Positions 11,301-22,323 of a stretch of DNA of 64,000 nt are shown here, one piece after another. A program made the position numbers and the translations under genes. The stretch's first letter is position 1. Each line of letters starts with the position of its first letter. The stretch is from NCBI RefSeq assembly GCF_000346465.2, contig NC_034011.1:18031407-18095406 (forward strand), in the 5' to 3' direction. The notes beneath the pieces were generated by a model. The model worked only from the letters and a program-made list of their open reading frames with translations, did not search any database and was not told the DNA's origin. Source of the DNA: Prunus persica (Eukaryota > Streptophyta > Magnoliopsida > Rosales > Rosaceae).

Positions 11301-12003
11301 CCGTGTTATCGATCATTTTGAAAAAGATATCCAACCCACTAAGCAAGCCCTGTCCAGCGGTTGCACAAGTGCTACGAATAAGCTTGCAAACACTAATAAC
11401 AAAAATTATTTATGATATATTACACCATCTTTACATAAAAGAAACGTAAAACTCTCTAGTAAGAACAAATGGTCACATATAAGAACTAAACATCGTAGAC
11501 AGAAAATTAGAAAAATAGTTTATCTTTGTTTGTGTCTAAGGGACTTCATACAGAGCTCTTCAATCAATTGTGCAATAGTCATCACATCCAGAAGACAATT
11601 CTTGTTGGCTATTAAAGCACACTAGCATCCTTTCATTCATCCTGAAGCCGAACTCCACAGTAAAAAAACATAAGTAATGGAGAAAATACAAAGAACTTAA
11701 TCTAAAGGCGTATAACTTTCATGTCTCCTTTACAATGGGAACTTAACTTTGGAAATTACAACACAAAGAAGCAGAATGAAAACTAAGAAATATGAATAAG
11801 GAAAACTACCTCATTCAACATCATGTGTAACTCATCACTAGCCTCCAAAACTCGGTTCCGGTCATTGCTATCAACCACAAAAATAAGTCATGCTTGGGAA
11901 GTGTTGCATGTATAATGGAGGGATCTGCATTTGGAAGATCTTAGATCAATCACTAACTCACTCGCTATATATAGCTAGAACTTCTGAAATATGTCATGAG
12001 GAT

Positions 12004-12260
12004 ACACTTTTTTTTTTAAAGGAGATGAAATTTTATAATTAAAAAAGAAAAAGATACAAGAGATAGTGGCTAAGGAAGCCACACCAACCAAATAACACAA
12101 AAGAAAAACTCAAACACCTAGGCAACAAGACTACATTACAACAGCATTCCAATCTAAATGTTAACTAAAAATTAATCGCCTTGCACTCCAAGAGTTAGAA
12201 GCCCAAGGGGACGCACAAAATCTGATTCTATCCCATAGCTGATCCTTTCCCTCTACCCCA
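12004..12260 (-). mobile_element. LINE 3' end inserted in the ARF pseudogene
   Basis: Read on the minus strand, the sequence has WDRIRFCASPWASNS, the typical C-terminal segment of plant LINE reverse-transcriptase proteins. It is followed by a 3' region ending in a poly(A) run (poly-T at 12008-12017 on the plus strand). It lies between two ARF exon blocks, so the insertion went into an intron. It is 5'-truncated, as most LINE copies are. Confidence 0.55.
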
Positions 12261-12379
12261 AAAGGTACGCCCAGCCACGGCCTTGTAAGTATTACAAACA
12301 TGATAACTTCCTAATTTCAAATTATTCAACGAGACCCAAACATGTATTCCCTCCATGGCCTTGTAAGCAATCTTTCAAT

Positions 12380-12383
<4 letters not shown>

Positions 12384-12421
<38 letters not shown>
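12384..12421. repeat. (AG)19 microsatellite
   Basis: Uninterrupted 38-bp AG run lying between the switch II block of the ARF pseudogene and the LINE tail, inside former intron sequence. Confidence 0.97.
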
Positions 12422-12423
<2 letters not shown>

Positions 12424-12718
12424 CTTACAATGTTTTCACCACTAACATCAAAGGCTGCTATGCTGGTATAAGGATGACTCAGCATCTCTACACTAAACCC
12501 TGCAAAGTAAACAATGGGAACATAATGCAAAAGTTTTCAAAGAAACAAAAGGTGCAATAGTTTTCAAAGAAACAAAAGATCATTATGGAAAGGGCATAAG
12601 GGATGGGGGCCTCACCAGAGGTGAGGATCTCAATCAATACTCCTTCAGTATGGATCTTGTTCAAGACGGTGGTCTTTCTGGCGCTAGTAAGACCTGTCAT
12701 CAAAATGACTTTCTCCTT

Positions 12719-13864
12719 CTAAGATTTTAGGTATGACAACAACATAAAAAATATTCCAAGTCCAGATCCATCTAATTACACAAAGACAAAACCGAACCTT
12801 ATAGTTATTAAAATAGGTATCTGATGAAGTAGAACTAGATATCATAAAAATATATCCTCATTATTTAAGTATACTTGCATATTTAACTAAAATAATGTTA
12901 ACAAAATCAGCTTCAATGATGGAGTAGGATATATGAAGAAGGCCACAAGGATGGAAATTCATGTAAAAACATGGATACAAAAAATCAATCATAAGCTTTC
13001 ATGAGACTATAAATGTCAACTACAACAGATGCTTTACAAACTTCAATTTATTTATCCAATAACAAGGAATAATAGGGGAAAGAAATATGATGCTATATAT
13101 TACTTGGTTCTGCCATGTAATTGTTTTGTTTTGCCATGTACGAAGTAGTGATATTACATCCAGTACACAACAAAATAGTCATCTCCCTTACTACTACACA
13201 GCTCAATAACCTTTTATGTGCCAGAAATTATCTAAATTGCCAAGCGTTTGAAGCTATGATTTCTTTGTAAAGCCTTCCCAAAATCTTGCCTGAAAAATCA
13301 ATTAAACACAAAAGGACAATGTATAAATCATATTGTCATACAATAAAAACAAACATATTTCACTCAAAACAAAAAAAAGAACCCTAACAATGATCAGTGC
13401 TTAAAGTCCCAAGAAATATGCCAAAATGTGCAAAATCAAGGAGATGGTCCTAGTTCCACAAATGATGACACAACACAAGTATACAACCAGTCAAAGTCGA
13501 CATCTCTTTTGCTCCAGACATGGTGATAAACTCTTCTAACTCAAACTTTTTGGCGTTGGTCATTTAGACCAGTTAGGGGTTATAAATTGACACTTACACA
13601 CATGCACTCCAAGTGTTTGATGAAATAACAAAGTGATATTTTGAGAGTTCCTTGAGTTGATGCCTTAACCAATTTCGGTCTTTTAAGCCTCCAAAATCAT
13701 AATTTTAGCTCTAAACCCTTGCTAAAGATGACTGCTTACAAAATCTTAACTAAACACATCAAACTAATCAATTTCACACAAAAACAAAGCAAATAGAGAT
13801 ATATTCTATATGTAAAATATGAATATATCAACTATCAATGAATAGTACTAATTCCGATCATTGA
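12719..13864. other. Intergenic, no gene recognised
   Basis: AT-rich with no convincing frame. The N-terminal ARF exon would be expected just upstream of 12718 on the minus strand, but I could not identify it. Confidence 0.45.
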
Positions 13865-16590
13865 CAAGTTACTTAACAAACTCACTGGCGCTACCATTTT
13901 CACTAAGTTGGATTTACGTTTCGGCTACCACCAGATAATAATGCATATATAAAACTTGAAAACGACATTCATAAAACTGCCTTTAGGACACATTAAGGCC
14001 ATTATGAGTTCACAATAATGTTCTTTGGGCTTTCTAATGCTCCATCTACCTTCCAAGCATTAATTAAGCCATTTTTAAGGTATTTCGTAATGGTGTTCTT
14101 TGATTATATACTTGTTTTTAGCAAGAATTGCACAAACACCTCTCTCACATAACCTCTGTTTTTGAGACTTTGCGTTCCCATCAATTTTGGGTTAAATTCT
14201 CAAGTGCACATTTGGGCAGATCACTATTGATTACTTAATCCATACTATTTCAGGATCAGGTGTGGCCATTGATTACCAAGGTCAAATGCATTCTAGACTG
14301 GCATGTTCCAACTACCATTAAAGGTCCACTCGTATATCTTGGTCTTGTGGGTTACTACCACAAGTTCGTTAAGAATTTTGGTATTATGGCACGTCCTCTT
14401 ACTGATTCCTTTAAAAAAAAGACACTTTTTAAAATAATAAAAAAGCACTTACTACCACCCATTTATTAGCTTTGCCCAAATTTTTCAAGTCTTTTATAGT
14501 GCAATGTGACATATCGAATAGTGGTTTAGGTGCAGTTATTTCATAGGACCAGCATCCCATTATTATTTTTATTTATAGAAAAGTATTGTTTGCAAAATAC
14601 CAAGCTTTCCCCACCTATGAGTGTGAAATGATGGCACTCATCTATGTCGTTCAAAAGTGGCGGCCTTATTCCTTGGGAAGACCTTTCACCATTTTCATGG
14701 ATCATCAAACCTTGAATACTTCCTCAAGCAGCATATTTCTACTTCCATTCAGCACAAATGGTTACTCAAATTGTTGGGGTACAATTATACTTGTCATTAT
14801 CAGTTGGGGTCTTCTAATGTGGTGTTGGATTCCCTTCCACGCCAACTAGAATTTCTGTCACTTATGGGTCTTTCTCAGCTCATTATTGATTGCCTCAATA
14901 ACATCCAACAAAAATATGTTTTCTGATCTCGCTACTACATCTATTTTCAAGACCTCTAACGTGATGCATTGCGCAATCTCATCCCTATTTTTTTATCTAC
15001 GGTGACCTACTGCATTATAAGAAGGGAATTTATGTGGCACCATCCCCATACTGACGCTTTTGCATCCTTGATGAGTTTTATTCATCTTCTCAACTGGTTA
15101 TTCTAATTATCTTTGTACTTATAAGCACAGTCTCCACATTTTTGGTTGCCTAACCTACAAAAGGATGTCAAACACCATATCTCCATTTGTGACACATGTC
15201 AGCGCACTCAATATGCGACAATTAAATCCTCTATCATGATGCATCCTTTACTTATTCCACCGTAAAATTGAAGGGATAATGCTATAGATTTCATTGAGGG
15301 TCTTGCAGCTGCCAATGGTCACAATGCAGTTTTGGTTGTCGTTGATTAGCTTTCCAAGTACGAAAATTTTGTCCCACTCAAAAATCCTTTTTCTGCCTAT
15401 AAAATTGAAGAGATCTTTATGCGTGAGATTTTTCACCTTCATGGCTTGCCTTCAACTATTGTTAGTGATCATTAGTCAATTTTGGGAGTCCTTTTTTTCT
15501 ATCGAAGGCACCAAACTCTTTTGAAGTTGTGCATACCACCCTCAATTGGACAGCCAATCCAAAGTGATGAACAACACCCTTAAGCACTAATTGCAAAGTT
15601 TTTTGGGTGATCAACCCAAGTATTGGGTCTAATGGCTGCCTTAGGCTGAGTGGTGGTACAATATCACATTTCATTCTACCATTCAAATGACCTCGTTTGA
15701 AGCAATGTATGGATCCCACCTCCTAACGGTTCCACTTATTTACTAGGTTCATTTTATGTTGATCTAGTAGACAACACCCTCTGAGACAGTGACACACTTA
15801 TTTGTCGTTTGTGTGTGAACCTTCAATTGGCCCAAGACAGGATGCCGCTATAACACTTAACATAAGCATTTCGAGCACAAATTCAACATTAGGGACTGGG
15901 TTTTTCTAAGGTTGCAACCTTACCTGAAATCTTTAGTAGGTAACACCCACTGCCCTAAATTGGCCCCTAGGTATTATTGAGCATTTGAGATCATTTCCAG
16001 AGTTAGGAAAGTCACTTATACACTTTAAGTTCCTTCTTATTCACGCTTGCACCCTGTTTTCCATGTTTCTCTTTTGAAACCCAAAGTTGGAACCAATGTT
16101 GCTACTTCCCTTCTTCCTCTAATGAATTCCAATTGTCAAGTATTATGGACTCCTGAAGCTATGTTACAACGTGGCTTTACCAAATGCCACAATGTAGCTA
16201 TTACTCATTGGCTAATCAAATAGCATGGATAGCATGATGCCACTTGGGAGGATGCATCAGTTATTCAATAACGTTTTTCTATTTTTTAGGCATGAGGACA
16301 TGCCTATTTTGATAGGGGAGGGTTGATACAAGCTTGTGTTGTGTTAGAACCTATTTCCCTTATTAGGCCTTTAGTAGTAGACGTATTTTTCATTCCAATA
16401 CTGTATTTCCTATTTCCGGCTAGATATTTATGGTTGATGTTAGGGTCATTCCTTCTACATTTTGGATTATGTTAAAACCAACTCCTTTCCATTATTGGAG
16501 GTTATGAATGAAAACATATTATCCCAATTTCCTTTCCTTTCTCTAGGTTTTATCTGGTAGCTGCTATTCATTCGCCTACAACCCTAACAA
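13865..16590 (+). mobile_element. Ty3/gypsy chromovirus pol relic with chromodomain trace
   Basis: Pol domains appear in order on the plus strand but are broken by many stops and shifts. Reverse transcriptase gives [24 protein letters not shown] and FFDYILVFS, where the second catalytic Asp of FxDD is Tyr. RNase H gives FPTYECEMMALIYVVQKW and, in another frame, QHKWLLKLLGYNYTCHYQLG. The integrase zinc-finger region gives CDTCQRTQ and its core gives DFIEGL and LPSTIVSDH. A chromodomain trace DATWEDASVIQ at about 16235 points to a chromovirus. A purine-rich GGGGAGGGT tract precedes TGATACAAGC at 16324, a plausible 3' LTR start, and the LTR end is uncertain. Gag, protease and the 5' LTR are missing. 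Confidence 0.85.
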
Positions 16591-16632
16591 GCCCACTTGA
16601 GGGATGCGCATTGAATTCGGTGAGAGTTAGGA

Positions 16633-16762
16633 TACGCATAACTTGATACGAGTTCACATGCGCATAACCTAATATGAGTTTAGATGTGCATAACCTTATA
16701 CGGATTCATATGTGCACCACCCAACATGGGTTCAAATGCGTATAACCTAATGTGGATTTGGG
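16633..16762. repeat. 26-bp minisatellite, 5 copies
   Basis: Units starting T(G/A)(C/T)GCATAACC or a variant fall at 16633, 16659, 16685, 16711 and 16737, exactly 26 bp apart, with internal motif TAATATGAGTTTAGA and variants. A sixth, degenerate unit may follow. It lies just past the chromovirus relic. Confidence 0.85.
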
Positions 16763-18331
16763 TATATATCATTCAATATAGGATTTGACTCGTCCAACAC
16801 ATCTTCGTTATTTGAGAAGTTCGAGACTTGAATATTCAATCGCTCATATTCTTATATCCTTATTAAGTGTGGAGCAAGACAAACATGGTAAGGGTTGACC
16901 CCACACAACTCTATGTGACCTGAAGATAGTGAAGGTGCGTGTAGAATGTGCAAAGTGAAGCTTACATCCTAAAGTTGTTAGCAGGTATAAAATGTGGGCT
17001 TCACAGCTAGATCAACACAGTTGATTTTGAATTAATTTGTGCACTTCAACAGAGACAATAAATGTGGAATAATTTGAGCATCGAAGTACGTTTTGTAGGT
17101 CCCTCCCTCCTCATACTTATGGAAGATCGAGATCAAAGGTGAATTTCTAGTGAGTTTATAGAAGAGTATGAATTACGATCGAGAGCCTGGGGAATAATTT
17201 TCTTGTTGTAAGAATTCATGCTCCAACATTTGTCATGAACAACGGCAACTTTCCTTGCCCTCCAAGTGACTAAGGGTGGTGGAACAAGGAGTTAATGTCT
17301 TTGACATGAGTGCAACGTCTTGTTTTTCTCCCTTGTTTTTATAGCTAGTTTAAGTGTTGTTTTTCTGGATGGGTGCCTTTAGTAGTTTTGGGGTGCCATG
17401 TTTGGGTAGCTCTAGTTCTTTTGTTGTTGTATCTTGTTCTCTTTAGTTTAATGGAATCTCACGTTAAATAATATATAAAAAACTCCAAGCTTCATTTAAT
17501 GGAAATAACATAATAGTATGTAGGGTTTAATCCTCTATCATACCTCTATTTTTCTTAGTGAAAAATTAGCACCAAAGGGGTGAGAGTGAATGGGCTACAA
17601 ATCAGTAATTTTGATTTCTTTTATAACCATATCAAACATTCACAACCTAAAGTAAAAACAACAAACTTGTTAATGTTTTAAATCTTTTTCTATCATCTAG
17701 TGAGGCTTTCCTATGACGGCAAACCATTTACAACCCAAAAGCATTGATAAATTTTAGTTAACGATCTATTAATGGAAGTACATCCATATATGAGATCATA
17801 TAGGTAGGTTCTTTGTCTTTTATGTGATTATCACTTGAGCATCATCCCAATTCGAAACAATATATCTAGGTAGAGTTGACTATATGAGATAAAGTGAGAC
17901 ACAAAAGATCGATTTAAGAAGTAAGTTGCGTTAAAGTGACTTCCGAGGACAAATCTGATATCTTCTGGAGGAGAGAAACTCTCATGTAACGAAAATAACA
18001 CTTTTTGCTATCCTCGGCCAATAATGCAATGACACGTAGGATAGCAAAACAGTGTTATCTCCTCTATAGGTAAGTTTTTTTTGCTTCCGAAGGGACCATG
18101 GAGTAATTAAGCAAAATACTACTAAAAACTTTTTAAATCTAATATAGATAATGTATATTGACGTTCAAGGACGAAACCAGCTATTGGGCTGTATGGGCCC
18201 ATATATAATTTTTTTTAAATTTTTATATGTGATGTAGTCTTGACCAAAAAAAAAATTTATGTAGTCAAATAGAAATAACCATAGCCTAGCCCAGCCTACC
18301 CAAGTTTTAAATGTGATGTAGTCCAAAGCCC
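16763..18331. other. Intergenic, no gene recognised
   Basis: AT-rich unique-looking sequence with no supported gene. The only structure I see is the perfect-looking hairpin at 17995-18058, listed separately. Confidence 0.5.
17995..18058. repeat. Short inverted repeat (hairpin)
   Basis: ATAACACTTTTTGCTATCCT (17995-18014) is nearly complementary to AGGATAGCAAAACAGTGTTAT with the ends trimmed (18038-18058), around a 23-base loop. It may be the core of a decayed MITE. No T-run follows, so a terminator role is not suggested. Confidence 0.7.
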
Positions 18332-18340
18332 CTAAGGTTG

Positions 18341-19178
18341 GAGTCCAATTTTCCTCTTTCCCTTTTTTCTATGCCCTTCCTGTTACCTATCTAATTTCTT
18401 GATACCTATCCCTACACTTAACTTCTAACATAACAGTGTTAACCATTTTAATAAAATTAAAACTAAAACTAAAACCAATTATTAAATAAAAAAAGAAAAA
18501 CCCAAAAGCCACCATAGCCTCACCCCCACCCACCCATCCAGCCTAGTCAGCCACCCCATCTCGTCGGCCGCAACCCCGACCCTCTGAGCAGCTTGTTAAG
18601 CCTCGGGATCCATCCCAACCCTCTAGGCTCTTCACTTTCAGGCTTTGATTTCGCATTAGAGCTATGGTCCATTGGCGCAGTGAAAAGAGAAAAATATGAA
18701 AATATGGATTAAATTGGAAGGGAAAGTTGGCGTAGGTACGATCGGAGAGCGCAAGCATAGAAGCCGCATCGGCGACCGCCATTGCTGTGCACGATGATAT
18801 CTTTGAGGCAGCCATGGATATCTGTATAAAAGTTCAAGCTTTGCTTTAATCAGATTTCTAAGTTCGAGAATTCATAGGCGTAAACTCAAATGTCTGTGCA
18901 AGCATGAACCTCTTCGGCAGCAACCATTCTCCTTCGGCGAGGTGGGGTGGTTGACCAAGTTGGATGAGTGAGTTGGCTAACCAGGTTGGGTGGGGCTGTG
19001 GTGGCTGTTGGTATTTTTTTTTATTTTTTTTATAATTGGTTTTTGTTTTTGTTTTTGTGTTAATTTTATTAAAATGGTTAATAGTGTTATGTTAGAAGTT
19101 AAGTGTAGGGACAGGTGTCAAGAAATTAGATAGGTAACACGTAGGTACAAGGAAAAGGAAAACAGGAAAATTGGACTC
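18341..19178. mobile_element. Mutator-like element with long TIRs and 9-bp target duplication
   Basis: The ends are GAGTCCAATTTTCC at 18341 and its complement GGAAAATTGGACTC ending at 19178. The inverted similarity runs inward about 200 bp on each side and includes TTACCTATCTAATTTCTTGA, CCCTACACTTAACTTC and ACCATTTTAATAAAATTA. The flanks are CTAAGGTTG (18332-18340) and CTAAGGGTG (19179-19187), 9 bp with one mismatch, the size typical of Mutator superfamily insertions. The 838-bp element has no transposase. Its GC-richer interior (about 18545-18830) holds a 90-codon minus-strand frame and may be captured host sequence. Confidence 0.88.
18543..18815 (-). other. 90-codon frame inside the Mutator-like element
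   Basis: Starts with MAASKISSCTAMAVADAA and is open to 18543. GC content and codon use look more like a gene exon than the AT-rich flanking TIRs. I recognise no family. If it matches a host gene exon, the element is a Pack-MULE. If not, it is a chance frame in the element core. Confidence 0.25.
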
Positions 19179-19494
19179 CTAAGGGTGCAACTCAAATAGT
19201 TTTTTTGTTTTTTATTTTTTGTTTTGTTTTTATTTGTATTTGTATTACATATTTATTTATTGTTGTAATTATTTATTTATTTATTTATTTACTAGTTTCT
19301 ATCTTATGTAATAGATGCATTTTGAGGATTATGACTCATTATGTCCTTTTAATTAGGTATATTATTTTTTGTTAACAATTAAATTCACTCGTACCGTTGA
19401 ATTTTTTATATAATATAAATTCAACCCAATTTATTTGGAAATACTGAATTCATCCCTGCTAATGTTAACGTTGGACATAAAATGTTATTACACT

Positions 19495-20640
19495 AGGGGG
19501 TCGTTTGGTACGGCGGACTGTCATGGACTGGACTAAATCCTGGGACTGTTTTGGATTAGCTCGGACTGGACTAAGCTGGATTAAGTACTGACCTATGTTT
19601 GGTGCTGCGTCGGACTAAGAAGCTGGATTGTGAAAATAGTGAAGACCTATGTTTGGAGTTGTGTCGGAGTAAAAAATAATTATTTTAATAATTAATTTTA
19701 ATTATAAATAAATAAAATTCTAATATTTACTTTTAATTAAGGATGACCTTAAAATAAATAATAATAAAACAAATAAATTTTAATATTTTTTAAAAGCCAA
19801 ACTATCTTATCCTTTCTTCATTTTTTCCTTTTTTCTCCTTTTCTTCTACCTTTCCTTCCCAGCCCGTCCTTTTTTTTTTTTTCCCTTTCCTTTCTTCCTG
19901 TTCTCCTGTTCTCTTCCCAGCCCGTCCTCATTTTTTTGTGGTCTCCACCAAGCAGCGCATCAAAACCTGTAATCCAAGATGAGCAATTTGGCAACAACAG
20001 CAAGATGGCTCCATTTTTTCCAGCACTGCCGTCTTCATTGTCTACGCTCAATGGATGGTGCGTTCGAATGAAAACGATCTAAGCCGACTCAACACAAATC
20101 AAGCGGATTCTAGACATCCCCAAAACATCATCAGTAAGTAAGGAAGCTACCCAAATAGGAACAGTATCATAATTACACAGACCCATATTTTTTTCTTCTT
20201 TTCTTTTCTTCCTTTTTCCTTCTTTCTTCTCTCTGTTTCTGGTTTCATTATTTTTTGCTTTTCTTTTTTTCTTTGGAACTACTACGAATTGGACTCAGAT
20301 GGCGAAAAGAGATGGTTTTGGGTTCTGCTAGTTGCTGGGGTGCAAAGAGAGATCGATCTGAGAAGAAATCCAGGGTAGAGCGATGAGCGTTGGGTTTCAT
20401 TTATTGGATCTGTGGTGGGGTTTTGATTCAAGCGATAAGGAAGTCGGACTCGCTTGTTCAAAATAGCGAGCGTCCTATTTTGCGAACCCAAATTTGGGCT
20501 CACTATATTAGCTGTGCGAGTCCGGGCTTTTTTTAACTATTGGACTATATAATCTCATTTAAGATAATCCCCTCCCTTACCAAACATGGGTTTCAAGTAT
20601 TGTTTAATCCAATCCAGTCCAGTGAGGAGTTAATCTGAAG
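19495..20640. mobile_element. Possible DNA transposon/MITE with GGACTGGACTAA-type ends
   Basis: The left end GGGGTCGTTTGGTACG is followed by repeated GGACTGGACTAA-like words. The right side has TTACCAAACATGGGTTTC followed by AATCCAATCCAGTCCAG. In reverse complement these give the same TTTGGTA and GGACTGGATT words, suggesting degenerate inverted ends. The right terminus does not mirror the left exactly and no target duplication was found. The interior has pyrimidine-rich tracts and no domain. Confidence 0.35.
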
Positions 20641-21607
20641 GTTAAAATCTAGTTTTCTTTTGACTTTTCCCGATAAGAGTGAAGCTCACTACCTGATTCA
20701 ATTTGCCATTGACAGGCGTTACACTCTTAGTAGGGTACTGTCAAATAATCATTTGGCTTGGAGAGGAGAAAGGAAAAAAAAACAGCATCATTCAAATTAA
20801 GCCATCAAATCATTAAGGCCAAACCAAAACGTGTTTTGGCTTATTTTTCATTTTAGTCCTTTTATCATTTTAAATTTTGCAAATCAATGAGGCCAAACAA
20901 TGAAGTGTTAGCATCAAATTTTACGGTCTACAACAGTTTTGTGTTCTTTCGGATTTTATAATCTTTTGCAATGACAGGCTGCCACGCACATCACAGCCAG
21001 TCATTACGCTTTTACTTAAGATGCCTTAATAGCCATTAGATTACAACTTAGGATGACCCCACCCAAGCCTAGTCTACAAGAAATTTATAAATCTTGAGAT
21101 CTATGTGAGCAAAAAGTGATGAATCCATTATACTTTTGTGTGTAGATTAGAATGCAAAAATGAGGATAGAAGAGTGCTGTTATCCGACTCAAATGTTTTT
21201 TCTTTTGGTTATGTTTCTAGAGAACTCAATTTAGCGGCTCATAGATTATCTCGTTATGCTTTAATTTTAAGTGGTGCATGCATCTTCGTGGTATGAAACT
21301 CCTCCCGATATCATTCAAAATTCTTTGGTTGAGAATCTCGTGTAATGTCTCCACGATTTCATATAATTTCACAGCTTTGTGACCAATTTCTTTCATAATT
21401 TTCAGAGCGAAGTTTCAAAATTGAATCAAGAGAAAATACAACACAAGTATTGTGGGCTCAAGATCATTAGGTTACTAGAGTCTTAGATATATAGGCATTA
21501 GGGTCGTCCTAATGTAGTAAACAAATAATTGCTTGCTGACATGCACCATTGTCACATAAATATAGAATCAATGGCAGGCTTCTTATTAATAATTAATATT
21601 TTTTTTT
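20641..21607. other. 3' flank of the GASA gene, no other gene
   Basis: Contains the likely 3' untranslated region and downstream sequence of the GASA gene. No other gene or clear repeat is visible. Confidence 0.5.
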
Positions 21608-22217
21608 TCAAGGGCATTTGGGTCGTCCTTCTTGGGTCTTCCAGTTGTTGTAGCAAGGGCAAACTTGTTTGTTGCCATAAACGCCTGGAGGAACACATAG
21701 GCATGTGGCGCAGCATTTTTGGCAGAAGAACATGCATGGCTTCTTGTGCGATGTGGCAGAGCAACGATAAGTACATCTCGGCTTGCACTCTACAAAATTA
21801 GCAATCAATTTTCAGATTTTAGATGTTTCATGCTTTATCATAATGATGATGGATTTTTCATGAAATTTTAGTAAAATAAGTTCATTTTATGTACCTGAAG
21901 GACGAAGCTTGTTGTAACCCTGTTCATGAATTACAAAAACAAAAACAAATTTAGACAAAATAGACAATATATCCACGGTCATTAACTTCTTTGAATGTGA
22001 ACGGTTGAATTTTGATCCAACGATTAGAGTTAGCAACCGACTTTAGATTTTTAGGGTCGATAGCAAGGTACCCAAGAGATCAAAAACTTGGACAATGTAT
22101 GGTAATGAAAATAGATGATGGTATATAATACGAACGTACCTCAGCTACATCAGAGAATGTGAGTAGAAGAAGCAGAGAAACCAGCAGGAAAATGGAGGTG
22201 TACGGACGTCCTGCCAT
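21608..22217 (-). CDS. GASA/snakin-family cysteine-rich secreted peptide
   Basis: Three exons on the minus strand, 22217-22140, 21919-21895 and 21789-21608, with GT-AG introns that keep frame and give 94 residues. Residues 1-26 form a signal peptide (MAGRPYTSIFLLVSLLLLL). A very short linker encoded by the 25-nt exon follows. The C-terminal ~60 residues are the GASA domain with all 12 conserved cysteines, including CMFFCQKCCATCLCVPPG, YGNKQVCPCYNNWKT and the terminal PKCP. Family members are gibberellin-responsive apoplastic peptides acting in growth or defence. The domain resembles the GASA4/GASA6/snakin-1 subgroup, but I cannot assign an orthologue. The ATG was chosen because it directly begins the signal peptide and follows a TATA box by about 100 bp. 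Confidence 0.95.
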
Positions 22218-22315
22218 TTCTCTGAGTGAGCACTAACTGGTACTGTAAACACAAAGCACAAGAAGGAGAGATGGATTAGATTTTTATGGTTTCAAGGAAT
22301 GAAGATTTGTGGGTT

Positions 22316-22323
22316 TATTTATA
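22316..22323 (-). promoter_or_regulatory. TATA box of the GASA gene
   Basis: On the minus strand this reads TATAAATA, about 100 bp upstream of the GASA start codon. With a start site 25-35 bp downstream, the 5' UTR would be about 65-75 nt. Confidence 0.6.

Larger units (their letters stand above)
11301..12718 (-). pseudogene. Decayed, intron-bearing ARF (ADP-ribosylation factor) GTPase gene
   Basis: Five exon-like blocks on the minus strand follow ARF order. They are P-loop 12718-12616 (KVILMTGLTSARKTT for RILMVGLDAAGKTT), switch II 12499-12429 (IAAFDVSGENI for FTVWDVGGQDKI), the block [19 protein letters not shown] at 11890-11810, the ANKxD region 11641-11524 (ANKNCLLD for ANKQDLPN) and the C-terminus 11387-11301 (STCATAGQGL for STCATSGEGL). 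Splice signals remain next to several blocks, so this is a duplicated gene copy and not a processed one. The glycine before the P-loop Lys-Thr is arginine, the ANKQD aspartate is shifted, and block 11641-11524 has stops and a frameshift. The normal product is a vesicle-budding GTPase of the Golgi. This copy cannot encode one. Confidence 0.85.

Noticed and set aside
21529..21801. 90-codon plus-strand frame over the GASA exon
   Set aside because: Mirror of the cysteine-rich coding exon on the other strand. The minus strand has the signal peptide, introns and 12-cysteine domain.
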